DNA of 64,000 nt from Pyropia haitanensis (Eukaryota > Rhodophyta > Bangiophyceae > Bangiales > Bangiaceae), in the NCBI GenBank assembly GCA_008729055.1, contig SDUX01000003.1:1798001-1862000 (forward strand), given 5' to 3'. Position 1 is the first letter of the stretch. Every line of letters starts with the position of its first letter. Position numbers and translations under genes: made by a program. Of this stretch, positions 23,665 to 33,860 are shown piece by piece. Below the pieces are notes generated by a model. It ran no database searches and was not told the origin of the DNA. It saw only the letters and a list, made by a program, of their open reading frames with translations.

Positions 23665-25856
23665 ATGACGTCGGCGGCCTCCACCTGGACGCTGCGGCTG
23701 GCCACCACCGTCTACACCCCCGACCACACCGTCTCGGTGCGGATGGCCCCCCGGTGGGCCGTCGCGGACGACCGCTTTGGTGTCTACCGTGGCGACAGCG
23801 CGGCCTGGGAGTTCCTGCTGCCGCGCCCCGCCCCCGGCGAGCGCGTCGAGTTCAAGTTTGTCCTCGACCGGCGGGTGTGGCAGGACGGGCCCAACCTGGT
23901 CGTCACGCCACCGCCGCCGGGGGGGGACCCCCTCACCTTCACCGCCGCCGACCCTGGTGAGGAGGGTGGCGGCGCACCGGGCGGGGCGGTGGTGTTTGAC
24001 CCGTCCACGGCCCTCCCCGACGCCGAGGCCGGGGTCGTGTCACGCACGTTTTTCGCGCCCGCCCTCGACGCGGACCGGGTGTGGGATGTGGTGGTGGTTG
24101 GCTCGGGCGTGGGGGGGGGGGTGCTCGCCGACGCGCTGAGCGACCGCGGCGTGCAGACGCTGGTGCTGGAGACGGGGTCGTACGTGTTTCCCACCCACAT
24201 TGCCAACCTGCCGCGGAAGCACCGAGTCGGGCAGTTTGACAAGCACGTGTGGTACGTTTTCGTGTGCAAGGAAGATCGGCGCGAGTTGCAGGGGCGGGAG
24301 CAGTGGGGAGCGACGGGCTCGTGGAGACGTCCACCGGTCGAGAGACGTGCGCGTGGACCGGGGCCCTCGCCGCCGCTGTGGGTTTGGCGACCGTTGCTGA
24401 CGCAGCCCTGCCTGCTGCTGCTATTTCTTGAACACGTGGTGAAACTGGACGTCTCCAATCACGGTTCCTTGTCCGTCTCGTGGGCCGCTCGGATCCCGGA
24501 CGGATCCGGCGCAGGGGCCTCTTCAACGAGCCGGCGTTCCGGCGGAGCCTGGTCACCAACGCGCCCGACTCGGCCTACGTTGGCGCGTGCGGGTACAACC
24601 TGGGCGGTCGGAGCGTCTTTTGGGGCGCCTTTGCCCCGCGCATGCGTGCATGGGAGTATGACGAGCCGGGCTCGGCGTGGCCGCCCGCCGTCCGCGACGA
24701 CCTCTTGCGCGGCGGCTACGTCGACCGCGCCGAGGCGCTGCTCAAGGTCGCGCCGCCCCGGCCGTCCGCCTTCCAGGAGGCGACCAAGGCACACATCGCG
24801 GCGCTGCTCGGTCCCGCCTACACAGTCGTCGACGCGCCCATGGCGATCCAGCGCCAGACGTCGGACCGCCGCACCCTCTCCGCGGGCGTCTTTTCCACCG
24901 CGGACCTGCTGATGGAGTCGGCGGCGACGCCGGGCGCGGCGGGGTCGGCCAACCTCGCCATCAACCTCCACCAGGACGTGACGCGGGTGCAGCTGCCGGT
25001 GCCCGACGCGCCCGGCGAGCCCCTCACCGTCCACGCCACCGACCGGCTGGCGTTTGTCGACCGCACGTACCGCGCGCGGGCGGTGGTGCTCGCGGCGGGG
25101 ACACTCGAGTCGGCCAAGATCGGGGCGCTGTCGGGCCTGCCCGACGGGAGCGGCACGCTCGGCCAGGGCCTCACCGACCACCCGGTCTGGTTTACCCACT
25201 TTGGCGTCGCCCCCGGCGCGCCGCTCTACGCCGACGACGCGTCGGCCAAGGTGCTCTTTTATCCGACCGACGCGGCGGCGGCGGGGGAGCGGTGGAACGC
25301 ACTGCTCGAGCTGGGCGCCGACTACAACCAGGGGCGCTACGTCGACGACGACATTCTCGCGGCCCACCAGCGGGAGCGGGACGCGGGGAAGCCGACGCAG
25401 CTGTGCGAGCTAGTCTTCTTGGCGTCCGCGCCGCTCGACGAAGGCGGCGCCGTCGCGCCCGCCGCGGACCGACCCGACGGCCGCCCGATGCGCGTCCGCG
25501 CGCTGCCCGCGACGCGCAACGTCGACGCGCTCCTCACCAGCGCCGCGGCGGTGCAGCGGCGGGTGCTCGACTCGCTCCGCGCGGCGCCGCTGCCCGGTGA
25601 GCCCGCCGGGCTGCCCCTCCAGCGGGCAGCCGTGGGCGGCGTCGCCCACGAGGTGGGGACGATGCGCATGGCCGCCGACGCGGACGGCGGGGTGGTCGGG
25701 CCGGACCTCCGCGTCCACGGCACGGCGGGGGTGTACGCGTGTGACCTGTCTGTGTTCCCGTCGTCGCCGGCGGCAAACCCGACGCTGACGCTCGCGGCGC
25801 TCGCGACGCGGCTGGGGGACCACCTGGCGGCGCGGTTTGGGGAAAAGGCGGGGTGA
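23665..25856 (+). CDS. GMC-type FAD oxidoreductase with N-terminal starch-binding-like (CBM20-like) domain, two exons
   Basis: The ATG at 23665 sits in a perfect gccaccATGa context. Exons are 23665-24251 and 24515-25856, giving 642 residues. Residues about 8-85 resemble a CBM20 starch-binding module (WEFLLP, VEFKFVLD, WQDGPNLVV). The FAD-binding Rossmann motif follows, with VVVVGSGVGGGVLADAL from about residue 142. Next is NLGGRSVFWGAFAPR, the GG-S-x-x-W segment of the pyranose-oxidase and GMC families. Near the C-terminus lie HEVGTMRM (His574) and AANPTLT (Asn617). These match the catalytic His-Asn pair of choline-oxidase-type GMC enzymes. The substrate is likely an alcohol or sugar; this is inferred from the family. 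No signal peptide is visible, so a cytosolic role near storage starch is possible. The gene converges on the membrane-protein gene at 26356. The G12 run in the Rossmann loop stays in frame. Confidence 0.82.
24252..24514 (+). other. intron of the GMC gene
   Basis: Donor GTG TG|GTACGT, acceptor GGCGCAG|GGGC, 263 bp, phase 2. Joining restores a Trp codon and reads DKHVWGLFNEPAFRRS. Without splicing the frame passes into an implausible sequence. Confidence 0.7.
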
Positions 25857-26355
25857 AGCGGCGGAGGGGGGAGGGAGGGAGGGGACACAGCTGCCAGAGG
25901 GTGACTCCCACGGCCGTGTACGCGGCTAGGTGGGGGCGCCCACGTGTCTGGCTGCACTCGCCCTCATGTACAGTACTTCGGTTGCCTGTCTGCTGTTTGT
26001 GTCTGTCACAAGATGTACATCCACTGCACTGTTGCTGGGTCACCCCCGCCGTTTCCCGTCGCGATTGGGCGCAACCTGGAGCACACCCGGGCCGCTTCGT
26101 GGGGCCTGGCTCGGGACGACCGCCTTGTTACCCCCATTAGCTGTTATTCGTGGCTGGCCGTGGCGAACCTCACAACTCAGTGTGGCCCAGTCAGTTCCCC
26201 TGCCGCCGCTCTTGGCGGCCGGCGCCCCCCCCAGGACGCCGCCCAGCCGCTGCTCACCGTGGTGGCGGCGGCGGCAGCCGCGGCCACGGCGGCAGCGGGA
26301 TTCGCTCCCTCCCCAAACCCCCTCCGCGCACACGCCGATGGCGACCGCTACCCCG
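25857..26355. other. convergent 3' region
   Basis: About 500 bp between the stops of two converging genes. It is moderately AT-richer around 25,960-26,150 and should hold both 3' untranslated regions. No canonical aataaa was seen. Confidence 0.5.
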
Positions 26356-27783
26356 CTACCCCGCGCCCGCCTCCTCAGCCGCCTGCCCCCCATTCCGCAG
26401 CGCCATGGCCTTGGCCGCGGCGCGCCCCCCCCTCCCGCCCTCCCCCCCGTCCCCCCCCTCCCCCTCGTAATGCCGGCGGCACACCGCGGCGGTCAGCGCC
26501 ACCCCCACCAGCAGCGCCAGCACCGGCGCGGCGACGAGCGCGACCAGCACCAGCGGGGCCACCCCCGCCGCGCCGTCGACGCGGCCGTCACACTCGCAGC
26601 GGCCGTCACGGCCACGGGGCGCCGCGGCGAGCGCCGCCGCCGCGGTCGCGGCGGTCGCCGCCGCCGCCGCGCTCGCCACCGACGCGTCGGCCGCCGCCGT
26701 CGACGACACGTTGGCGGTCGCGACCGCCGCCGCCGCCGCCGCGGTTGCCGCGGCGGCGGCCTCCCGCGCCGCCGCCACCGCCGCGTCGGCGGTGGCCGTG
26801 TCGGCCGCGACGCAGCGGGCGGCGGCGGCCGGCAGTGCCGGGCCCGGCGCCACGCCGTCGCAGATGGTGCGGGGGAGGGTGCGCGAGAAGGTGACCCAGT
26901 AGACGGGGCGGTCCTCGTCGGCCGCGGCCGCGTGCGTCAGCCACTCGGCCCCCGCCGGCGCGTACTCGGAAACGTGCACGGGCGGCGCGCGCACCGCGGC
27001 GGCGGTGCCGCGCTCTTCGGGCGCCCCCGCGGGGGCCCACCGCCAGGTGGGGTCACTCAGCAGCCGCGCGGTGCCGCCGCCGACGCGGCGGGTGACGAGG
27101 GCGGCGGCCAGGCGGGACCGGTTGACGTCGGCGGCCGCCTCGACGCGGACGGTGAGCGCGAGCGTCGCGCTGCCTTGGATGGTCAGCGGCGTGCGCGAGT
27201 TGGAGTAGACCACCGACTGGAGCGGGATGTTGTCTTCCCGGCCTTGGCGGTCCTGGGGGGAACGGATTGGGGGGGGGGGTACGGGAGAGAGGAGGTGGGG
27301 AGGGAGGATGGGGGGGCGGGGAGAGCAAGAGGCAACGAGTGCGTACAAGACGGAGGTGGCCAGAGAGCAGCAGAGTGGGGAGAGGCGTGGCGTGGAGCAG
27401 TCAGCGGCTGTCGCCGGCGTGGACACGGTGGCGGCCGTGGCCGCCGCGGCGGCCGTCGTCAGCACACCCAGGGGCGGCAGCGCCGCCCTCACCGACGCCA
27501 GCCACCGGCACAACCGCGGTCAAGCGAGGCCGCGGCTCTCACCTGCCGACCCCCTCCCTCCCACCCCCCCCCCCCCTCGCCATCCACCCCCGAGACACCC
27601 CACCTGCAGACGCACCACAGACAGCGACACCCGCGGGTAGAGGCACGTGAGGTCGAGGTAGGCCTGGCAGGGCGCGCCGAGCACGCCCCACTCCCCCGCC
27701 GCACCCGCCACGGGCGTCCCACTGGCGGCCGCCGCCGCCGCCGCTGCCGCCGCCTCCTCCCCCTCGACGCCCAGCCCCTCGCC

Positions 27784-27834
<51 letters not shown>

Positions 27835-28091
27835 GCCGACACCGCCACCCCCCCCCCCTCGCCGCCCACCCCCTGCCCGGCCGCCGCGGCTGCTGCCAAG
27901 ACCAGCGCCACCCCAACGACGGCGGCGGCGGCAGCAGCAGCCGCCAGCCGCCACAGCCGCGGCCGCCGCGGCCAGCGGGGGCGGCGGCGGCAGCCGCGGC
28001 GGTGCCGGCCACCGTCGGCGGCGGCCGCGGAGAGCGGTGGGCGGGCGGCGGCCGGGGCGCGCCCGCCCGCGGCGGCGGCGGCGGCGGCCAT
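26356..28091 (-). CDS. single-pass membrane protein of unknown function, two exons
   Basis: From the ATG at 28091-28089 the leader ends in a basic stretch and a hydrophobic segment ([20 protein letters not shown]), a likely signal peptide or signal anchor. The luminal part includes GAPCQAYLDLTCLYPRVSLS. Exon 1 ends at 27604; exon 2 (27252-26356) continues DRQGREDNIPLQSVVYSNS. A candidate glycosylation site (NRS) follows. Later come WVTFSRTLPRTICDG, a long Ala-rich region with NVSS, and a cysteine pair (GRCECDG). A transmembrane helix (LVLVALVAAPVLALLVGVAL) and a basic then Gly/Glu-rich tail end the protein. Exon 1 changes frame at the C11 run at 27848-27858, explained by one missing base. No family is recognised. 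The topology suggests a plasma-membrane or secretory-pathway protein with the N-terminal part outside. Confidence 0.65.
27253..27603 (-). other. intron of the membrane-protein gene
   Basis: Donor CTGCAG|GTGGGG, acceptor CCCCCAG|GACCGC, 351 bp, phase 0. Reading through would insert a purely repetitive Gly/Pro sequence. Confidence 0.7.
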
Positions 28092-29650
28092 GGCGGGGAG
28101 GACGGACGGGCGGCGCGGGGGTCTGCCGACGGCGGCTTCCCGCCCGCGGCGGCGGTCGTCGTAGGCGGCGACGGTGGTCGCACCAGCGGGAGGGAGCGCC
28201 GCGGCGCCGTTGGGGGGGCGCCGCTGACGGGCGGCGCGGGGGGGGGCACGGTGGCCGCGGCGGGCAGTGGCCACCCCGGCCCACCCCGGGTGGCGGCGTG
28301 ACGGCAGGGCCGCGGCGGCACGGGGCGGCGGCCGTGCGGCGGGCGGCGGCGCTGCCGCCGCCGCGGGTGCCAGGAGACGCCGCCGCCGCGGCTGCCGCGC
28401 CGTGCTGCGCCGTACGGCGCTGTGCTGCGCCGCGCCGCGCCGCGCCGCGTCGCGTCAGCCGATCCACGTCGCGCACCAGCCGCACCTGCCCCCCAAACCC
28501 CCCACACCCCCCCCCCCCCCCCGCCCGACTCCTGGCTCTCTCCTCTTGTACCCCGTTGCGCACCGCCGGGGTGACACCGTGGACAGGCGCCGCCCGCGGC
28601 GGCCGCCGGGCGCCAGCGTCGGCCCCCCCCCCCCCCCCCCCCCCCTCTGGTACCCCCCCGCCACCCCCCCCCCCCCCCCCCCCCTCCCCACGCGAGAGCC
28701 GCGCCCGCCGGCCGCAGCCGCGCCCGATGGAGAGTGTCTGCGCTGCCGGCAGCGGCGCGGCGCACTCCCCCCTCCCCCCCCCCCCCCCCCGCCCTAGCTA
28801 GCTACCCGTGGTGGCGGGCGGGGGGTGGCGTGGCTGCCCGCCGCCCGCGCGCTCCGGCGACCCCGTGGGGGGGGGCGCCGCCAACGTCGGCGGCCACACT
28901 CGTGACGGCCGGCGAGTGGAAGGGGGGGGGGGGGGGGGGGGGGGGAGGGCGCCGCGCCAGCGGCGCCGTCAGCACGCGGAACGGGCGACCCCGTGGGGGG
29001 CGTGACCGCCGGCGCGGCGGCCACGAGAGGCGGGCGCCAAGGATTTTCGTGGTCTTTCAGCGGGGCGCTTGCCGCCCGCCTTCCCCCCCCACCCCCCCCC
29101 CCCCCGCTGGCCGATGCCCGTGGCCGCACGTCTTGTACGTAGCGGGCCGGCCGACGTGGCACGCGCGCGCGGCCGGCCGACGTGGGGGTGCCGCCGCGTC
29201 CGGGACGGGCGGCGGCGACCTCGTCAACGCCCCTCTGCCCGCGTCGTCGGCCGTGGCCACCGCGCCCGACGAGGTGCGCCGTGTCCCTACCAAAGTGTCG
29301 AGGAGGGGGAACCGCGCCGCCGGCGGGCGTGTGGGTCGCCGCCCGCCGGGGGGGGGATGTCAGCGGCGGCGCCCAGCGCCGCCGTTCGTGCCGTCGAGGC
29401 GCAGTCGTCCACGTAGACCGGGGGGGGTGGCGCCGCCCGCGTCCGCGACGTGCCGCCAAGCGTGGCGCCGCACCACGCGGACAGAGGCGAGGGGGGGGGC
29501 ACGGCGGGGGCGCCGGCGCCGCCGGCGGCGGCCGCCCGCGCCGCGGCGCCCCCCCCCCACCGACCCGTCGCCGCGCCGCGGCCGTTGCGCAGCCGCCGCG
29601 GCGGCGCGGCCGACGGCGGCGGCGGCCGCCGGCGGCGGGCGGGCAGCGCA

Positions 29651-29681
<31 letters not shown>

Positions 29682-31917
29682 GGGGGGGGGTGTGTGCGGC
29701 GCGTGTGCGTGCGCGGCGGGGGGGGGGCAACGACCGCCGGCGGCGGGCCGAGCCGCTGCCGCCCGCCGCCGCGGCGGGTCCGCCGCCGACGCGGCCGGGG
29801 TGCGGCGGCGGCACGAGAGCGTCGGCCGCCCGGCCCGCCGCGCGGCGGCGGCGGCGGCGGCCGCCGCCGCGGGGCGGCGTGCCGCCCCACGCGGCCGCCG
29901 CGGGCGGGGGGCGGCGGCGGCGCTCGGCGGCGCGCGCCGTCGACGCGCGCCGCGGCGGCGATGGCGGACGCAGGGGGGGGGGAACGCCAGGACACGTGGC
30001 ATGGCACTTTGCGGCTGTGGGACGGAGGTTTGGCTCTATTTTGGAAACTTTGGCACGTGTCGGACTGGTCGGGGCGAGGCGGCCTGCCGTCGTCGGCGCC
30101 GCCGCCCGTGCGGCGCGCGCGCAGGCACCGCCACCACCGCCACCGCACCCCCCGCTCCGCCGCCGCCGTCACGGACCACACACGACCCCTGCCCTCCTCT
30201 GCGCTTCTACAGGGCACCCTTCCTTCCCCGGAAATCGCGTCTGATGCCGCCCGCATGGCAACGCCCGCCGTTGCGGTCGCAGCCACGCCGGTGCAGGTCG
30301 GCGGCGTGCGCCCGCCGCTACCGGCCGCCGTGCGCACCAGCTGCGGGGTGGCCCAAGAGTGGCGCGTGCTGCGTCGCATCCCACGCCCGTTCCGTTGGTG
30401 CCAAAACACGCGTTGACGTTCGCCGCACGTCGCCGGTGTAGACGACCCGTCCCTTCCTCGGGACCACCTTGGCTATACGACCAGCCTCGACGCCCACCAC
30501 CATGCCTGCCACCTGGGAGACCACGTCGCGATGCCCCACACACCTTGTTTTTTGGACGGATCTCCGCAAGTCTACCGTGGCCTCGCTGGGAACTCCCGCC
30601 GCGGACGCGTCGGCAGAGCCGTTGGCGCCAGCGGCAACACGCTCCCGCGCAAACGGCGCGCGCCGAGCAGAGGCGGCCATCCCCAGACCCCTCACCCCCG
30701 CTGCAGTCTGCTCTCCCCCGCGGCCCCCCCCCTTTCGCCTCCGGCGGCCGCCGGGGGACGGATGCGGGATCGACGAAAATCTCGCGCGCGCGGCCCCCCC
30801 ACTCCTCCGTGCCGACCCGTTCGCAATACAAACTGGCTCGGCGACGGCGCTTCCCAGTCGCAGTCCACGACGCGGACTGCACCCCGCCCCACCCCCCCAC
30901 CGCCAAAGATCCGAGTGGCGCCTCCCGGCGGTCGCCGCCATAGCGTGGGGGGGCCACCTATCCCCACCCACTCGCTGGTCGGATCGTCTGCGGTCCGTCG
31001 TGGGGGCGCCGCCGCCCGCGTCGCTCCCCGCCCCCGCCCCCGCGCCGGCGCCCGCACCCGCCGGCCGCCACCGCCGGTGACGGTGGCCACCGCCGCGGCG
31101 CCGGCCCGCCTCCCGCCCGCCCGCCCGCCCGCAGCGCGCCACCGCAGCCGCCGCAGCCGCACGCGCGCGGGCGTTTTGCCGCGCTCGTCTCGGACGTTGC
31201 CCGTCTCGGCGGCGTGCGCACTGTGCCCTTGTCACAGGGGCGGCGGACGTGGGGGTGGCCCCGTGCAAGTGGCTGCGGCAGCGTCGGCGGGCGGGGTGCG
31301 GGTGTAGGGGTGCCGGTGTGGGAGGAGTCGGTCCGGGTGCGTGGGAACAGGGGCGGGGGATGCACCGTGGAAGGGAGGGGGGGGGGGAGCGGCGCGGCGG
31401 GCGTCGGGGGGGGGCGCCGGTCGGCGGTGACCCCTGCCGGCGCCACCGCCGCGCCGCCTGTCGACCAGGTGGCGGCCGCGGCGACACCGTCGTCGCCCGT
31501 GCTCGCGGCCCCCGTAGCCGCCTGCGCCTCGCTTCCCGCCCCCCGCTCATCCGGATGCGTCCGTGGATGGCTGCGATGGCGCGCCATGGACGCGCCACCG
31601 CCGTTGCGAGGGAAGAAGGGGGGCCGGCAGCGTGGACTGACGCCGCCACCCGCACCCACGGTGGGGCACAGGGGGGGCGGGGGACGGGCGCAGCGGGCCG
31701 CGACGGCGCGGCACTGGCAGCACCACCCCCCAGCCGCGGCCGCCGCCCCAGGCGGGGCTGGCCCCACCGCCACGGCCGGCCCGCGGCCGACCGCCCCACA
31801 CGATGCCGCGACGGTACTGTCGCACTGCTGACGCCGCCGCCGCCAAAGCGGCGGCGGGATCGGGGGGACCCGCCGCCCCTCCCAGTGGAGAGCGGGCGGC
31901 AGGGAGTGGCCGGGGAC

Positions 31918-31920
<3 letters not shown>

Positions 31921-31987
<67 letters not shown>

Positions 31988-31988
31988 C
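31921..31988. repeat. perfect GCC array of about 22 units
   Basis: The longest uninterrupted GCC trinucleotide array noticed in the window, outside any called gene. Confidence 0.9.
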
Positions 31989-32560
31989 ATGCGCGCGCGT
32001 GCCGACGGCGCGGCGTAGGCGCGCCGGCGTGGCCGCGACGCCCGCCGGCGTGGCCGCCATTGGCCGCCACAGCGGCGGCGGCGCCACCCCCTCCCTCCAC
32101 GGCCCGCCACCGCGGGCCGGCGGCCCCACCGCGGCCGCCCCCCGCCGAGCCGCCGGCCGCCACCACCCCCCCGCCGCCACCGCCGCCGCCGCCGCCCGCG
32201 GCGGCGATCGCCACGGGCGTCACTGGCGTCACCGCCGTTCTTGTGGGACGGTGTGGAAAGGCAGGAGGGGTCTGCCGGGGGGGGGGGGGGGGGGGGGGGG
32301 GGGTGGCCGCGTGGACGGCGCCGGCCGCGGGGACGGGGACTGGGTTGGGGGGGGGGGTGGCCGCCGGCGCCCGCGGCGGCGCGGCGCGGGCGTCGGGGCG
32401 CGGCGGTTGGCGGCGGCGGGGTGGATGGGAGCGGGATCCACAAGGCCGCCGCGGGATCAATGCGGGGCCACCACTTTGGCAGCGCCAGAGGGCAGCCGCC
32501 AAGCGGCGCTGCTGTTGGCTCGCGAGCTTCTCCCCGCTTCCCCCCACAGTCCCCCCTTCC

Positions 32561-32700
32561 CCGCCACGCTCCCCCCTCCCCCCCGCGCTCCGCCCTCCCC
32601 CCCGCGCTCCGCCCTCCCCCCGCGCTCCCCCCTCCCCCCCGCGCTCCCCCCTCCCCCCCGCGCTCCCCCCTCCCCTCCACGCTCCCCCCTCGTACCCCGC
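32561..32700. repeat. pyrimidine-rich minisatellite
   Basis: About seven degenerate copies of an 18-20 bp unit of the form cgctcccccctccccccc(c). It ends about 140 bp before the IMPase start. The plus strand is almost wholly pyrimidine, a composition that can adopt triplex structure. Confidence 0.75.
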
Positions 32701-32839
32701 TCCTCCCCCCCGCCCGCCCACGCCGCCACCCCCTCCGACGCACCCCCCCCCCTCCCACTTTCCCCCCCCCCCCCCCCCCTCCGCCCCACCACCTCCCGCC
32801 CAGTGCTCGGCCGCCGCCGCGGCGGTCCCCGTCGGCGGC

Positions 32840-32935
32840 ATGCCCCCGCCCCCCGACCTTGCCGCCGCGGCGCTGCCCATCGCGACGCGCATCGCGCGCG
32901 AGGCGGGCGCGACCATCCGCGCGGCGCACCGGCGG

Positions 32936-32966
<31 letters not shown>

Positions 32967-33860
32967 GCGGTGGGGGTGGTGCGGGCGCCGCCGCCGCGCC
33001 CGTGGCGGTCGCCGCCAAGTCCAACCCGACGGACCTGGTCACCGCCACCGACGTGGCGGTGCAGGGCGCGGTCTTTGCCGCCCTCCGCCGCCACTACCCA
33101 CACTTTTCGTACATTGGGGAGGAGGACGAGGGTGGGGGGGGTGGGGGGGGGGGCGGCGGCGGCGCGGCCGCCGCGTCGCCGACGCTCGGCGGCGGCCCGA
33201 CGTGGATCGTGGACCCCATCGACGGCACGGCCAACTTTGTCGCCGGCCTCGCCGACGTGTGCGTGTCGCTGGCGTTGGCCGTGGAGCGGCGGGTCATCCT
33301 CGGCGTCGTGTACAGCCCCGTCGCGGACGAGCTGTACGCCGCCACCGCCGGCGGCGGCGCCACCCTCAACGGCGTGCCGCTGCGGACGCCGCCGTGCGGC
33401 CGCCTCGCCGACGGGCTCGTCGTCATGGAGTGGGGCTACGACCGCACCCCCGCCGGGATGGACGCGATGCTCGCCGCCGCGCGGGGGGTGCTGGGCGCCC
33501 CCGCCCGTGGCGTCCGACAGCTGGGCAGCGGCATCCTCGACATGTGCTACGTCGCCGCGGGGCGCGTCGCGGCCGTCTATACGGGCGTCGCGGGGGAGGG
33601 GTGGCGGATTTGGGACTACGCGGCGGGCGGGCTGATCGTGGCCGAGGCGGGGGGGGTGGTGGTTGGCCTGGGGGGGGGGAGTGGGACTGGGTGGGGGGGG
33701 GGGGGGGATGGTCGCCGCCGCGCCGGGGGTCGTGGACGAGCTCGTGGGCATCCTCGCGGCGGCCAAGGTGGGGGGGGGGGGGGGGGTTCCGGTGGTGGCT
33801 GAGCGGCGGGTGGGACCCGCCGCACGTGGGTGTGGTTGGCGGTGGGCGATGGGGGCGTGA
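32840..33860 (+). CDS. inositol monophosphatase family protein, one apparent frame break near the 3' end
   Basis: IMPase-type enzymes hydrolyse inositol phosphates or related sugar phosphates with Mg2+. The ATG at 32840 opens a frame with all three family motifs: GEED (Glu94, Glu95), WIVDPIDGTANF (Asp125, Asp128) and WDYAAGGLIVAEAGG (Asp259). Between them are VCVSLALAVERRVILGVVYSP and ATAGGGATLNG, both typical of the fold. After about 33,660 the expected C-terminal helix (MVAAAPGVVDELVGILAAAK) is in another frame. The two segments are separated by G-runs between about 33,667 and 33,709; two missing bases join them. The stop is then at 33858-33860, giving about 340 residues with an extra Gly-rich loop near residue 40 and another near 100. 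Plant IMPL1 and histidinol-phosphate phosphatase-like paralogues share these motifs, so the substrate is uncertain. No transit peptide is obvious. Confidence 0.88.

Larger units (their letters stand above)
28092..32839. other. low-complexity stretch without a supportable gene
   Basis: About 4.7 kb of homopolymers and GC trinucleotides with scattered stops in all plausible frames. From 30,000 to 31,300 it is more complex. Opposite-strand ORFs overlap there without codon bias in either, so no gene is called. The rightmost kilobase is C/T-rich on the plus strand and includes the upstream region of the IMPase gene. Confidence 0.55.

Noticed and set aside
30318..32180. 620-codon minus-strand ORF with a more complex end near 30,318-30,550
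   Set aside because: Codon use in the complex end is unbiased, a plus-strand frame overlaps it, and no domain is recognised.
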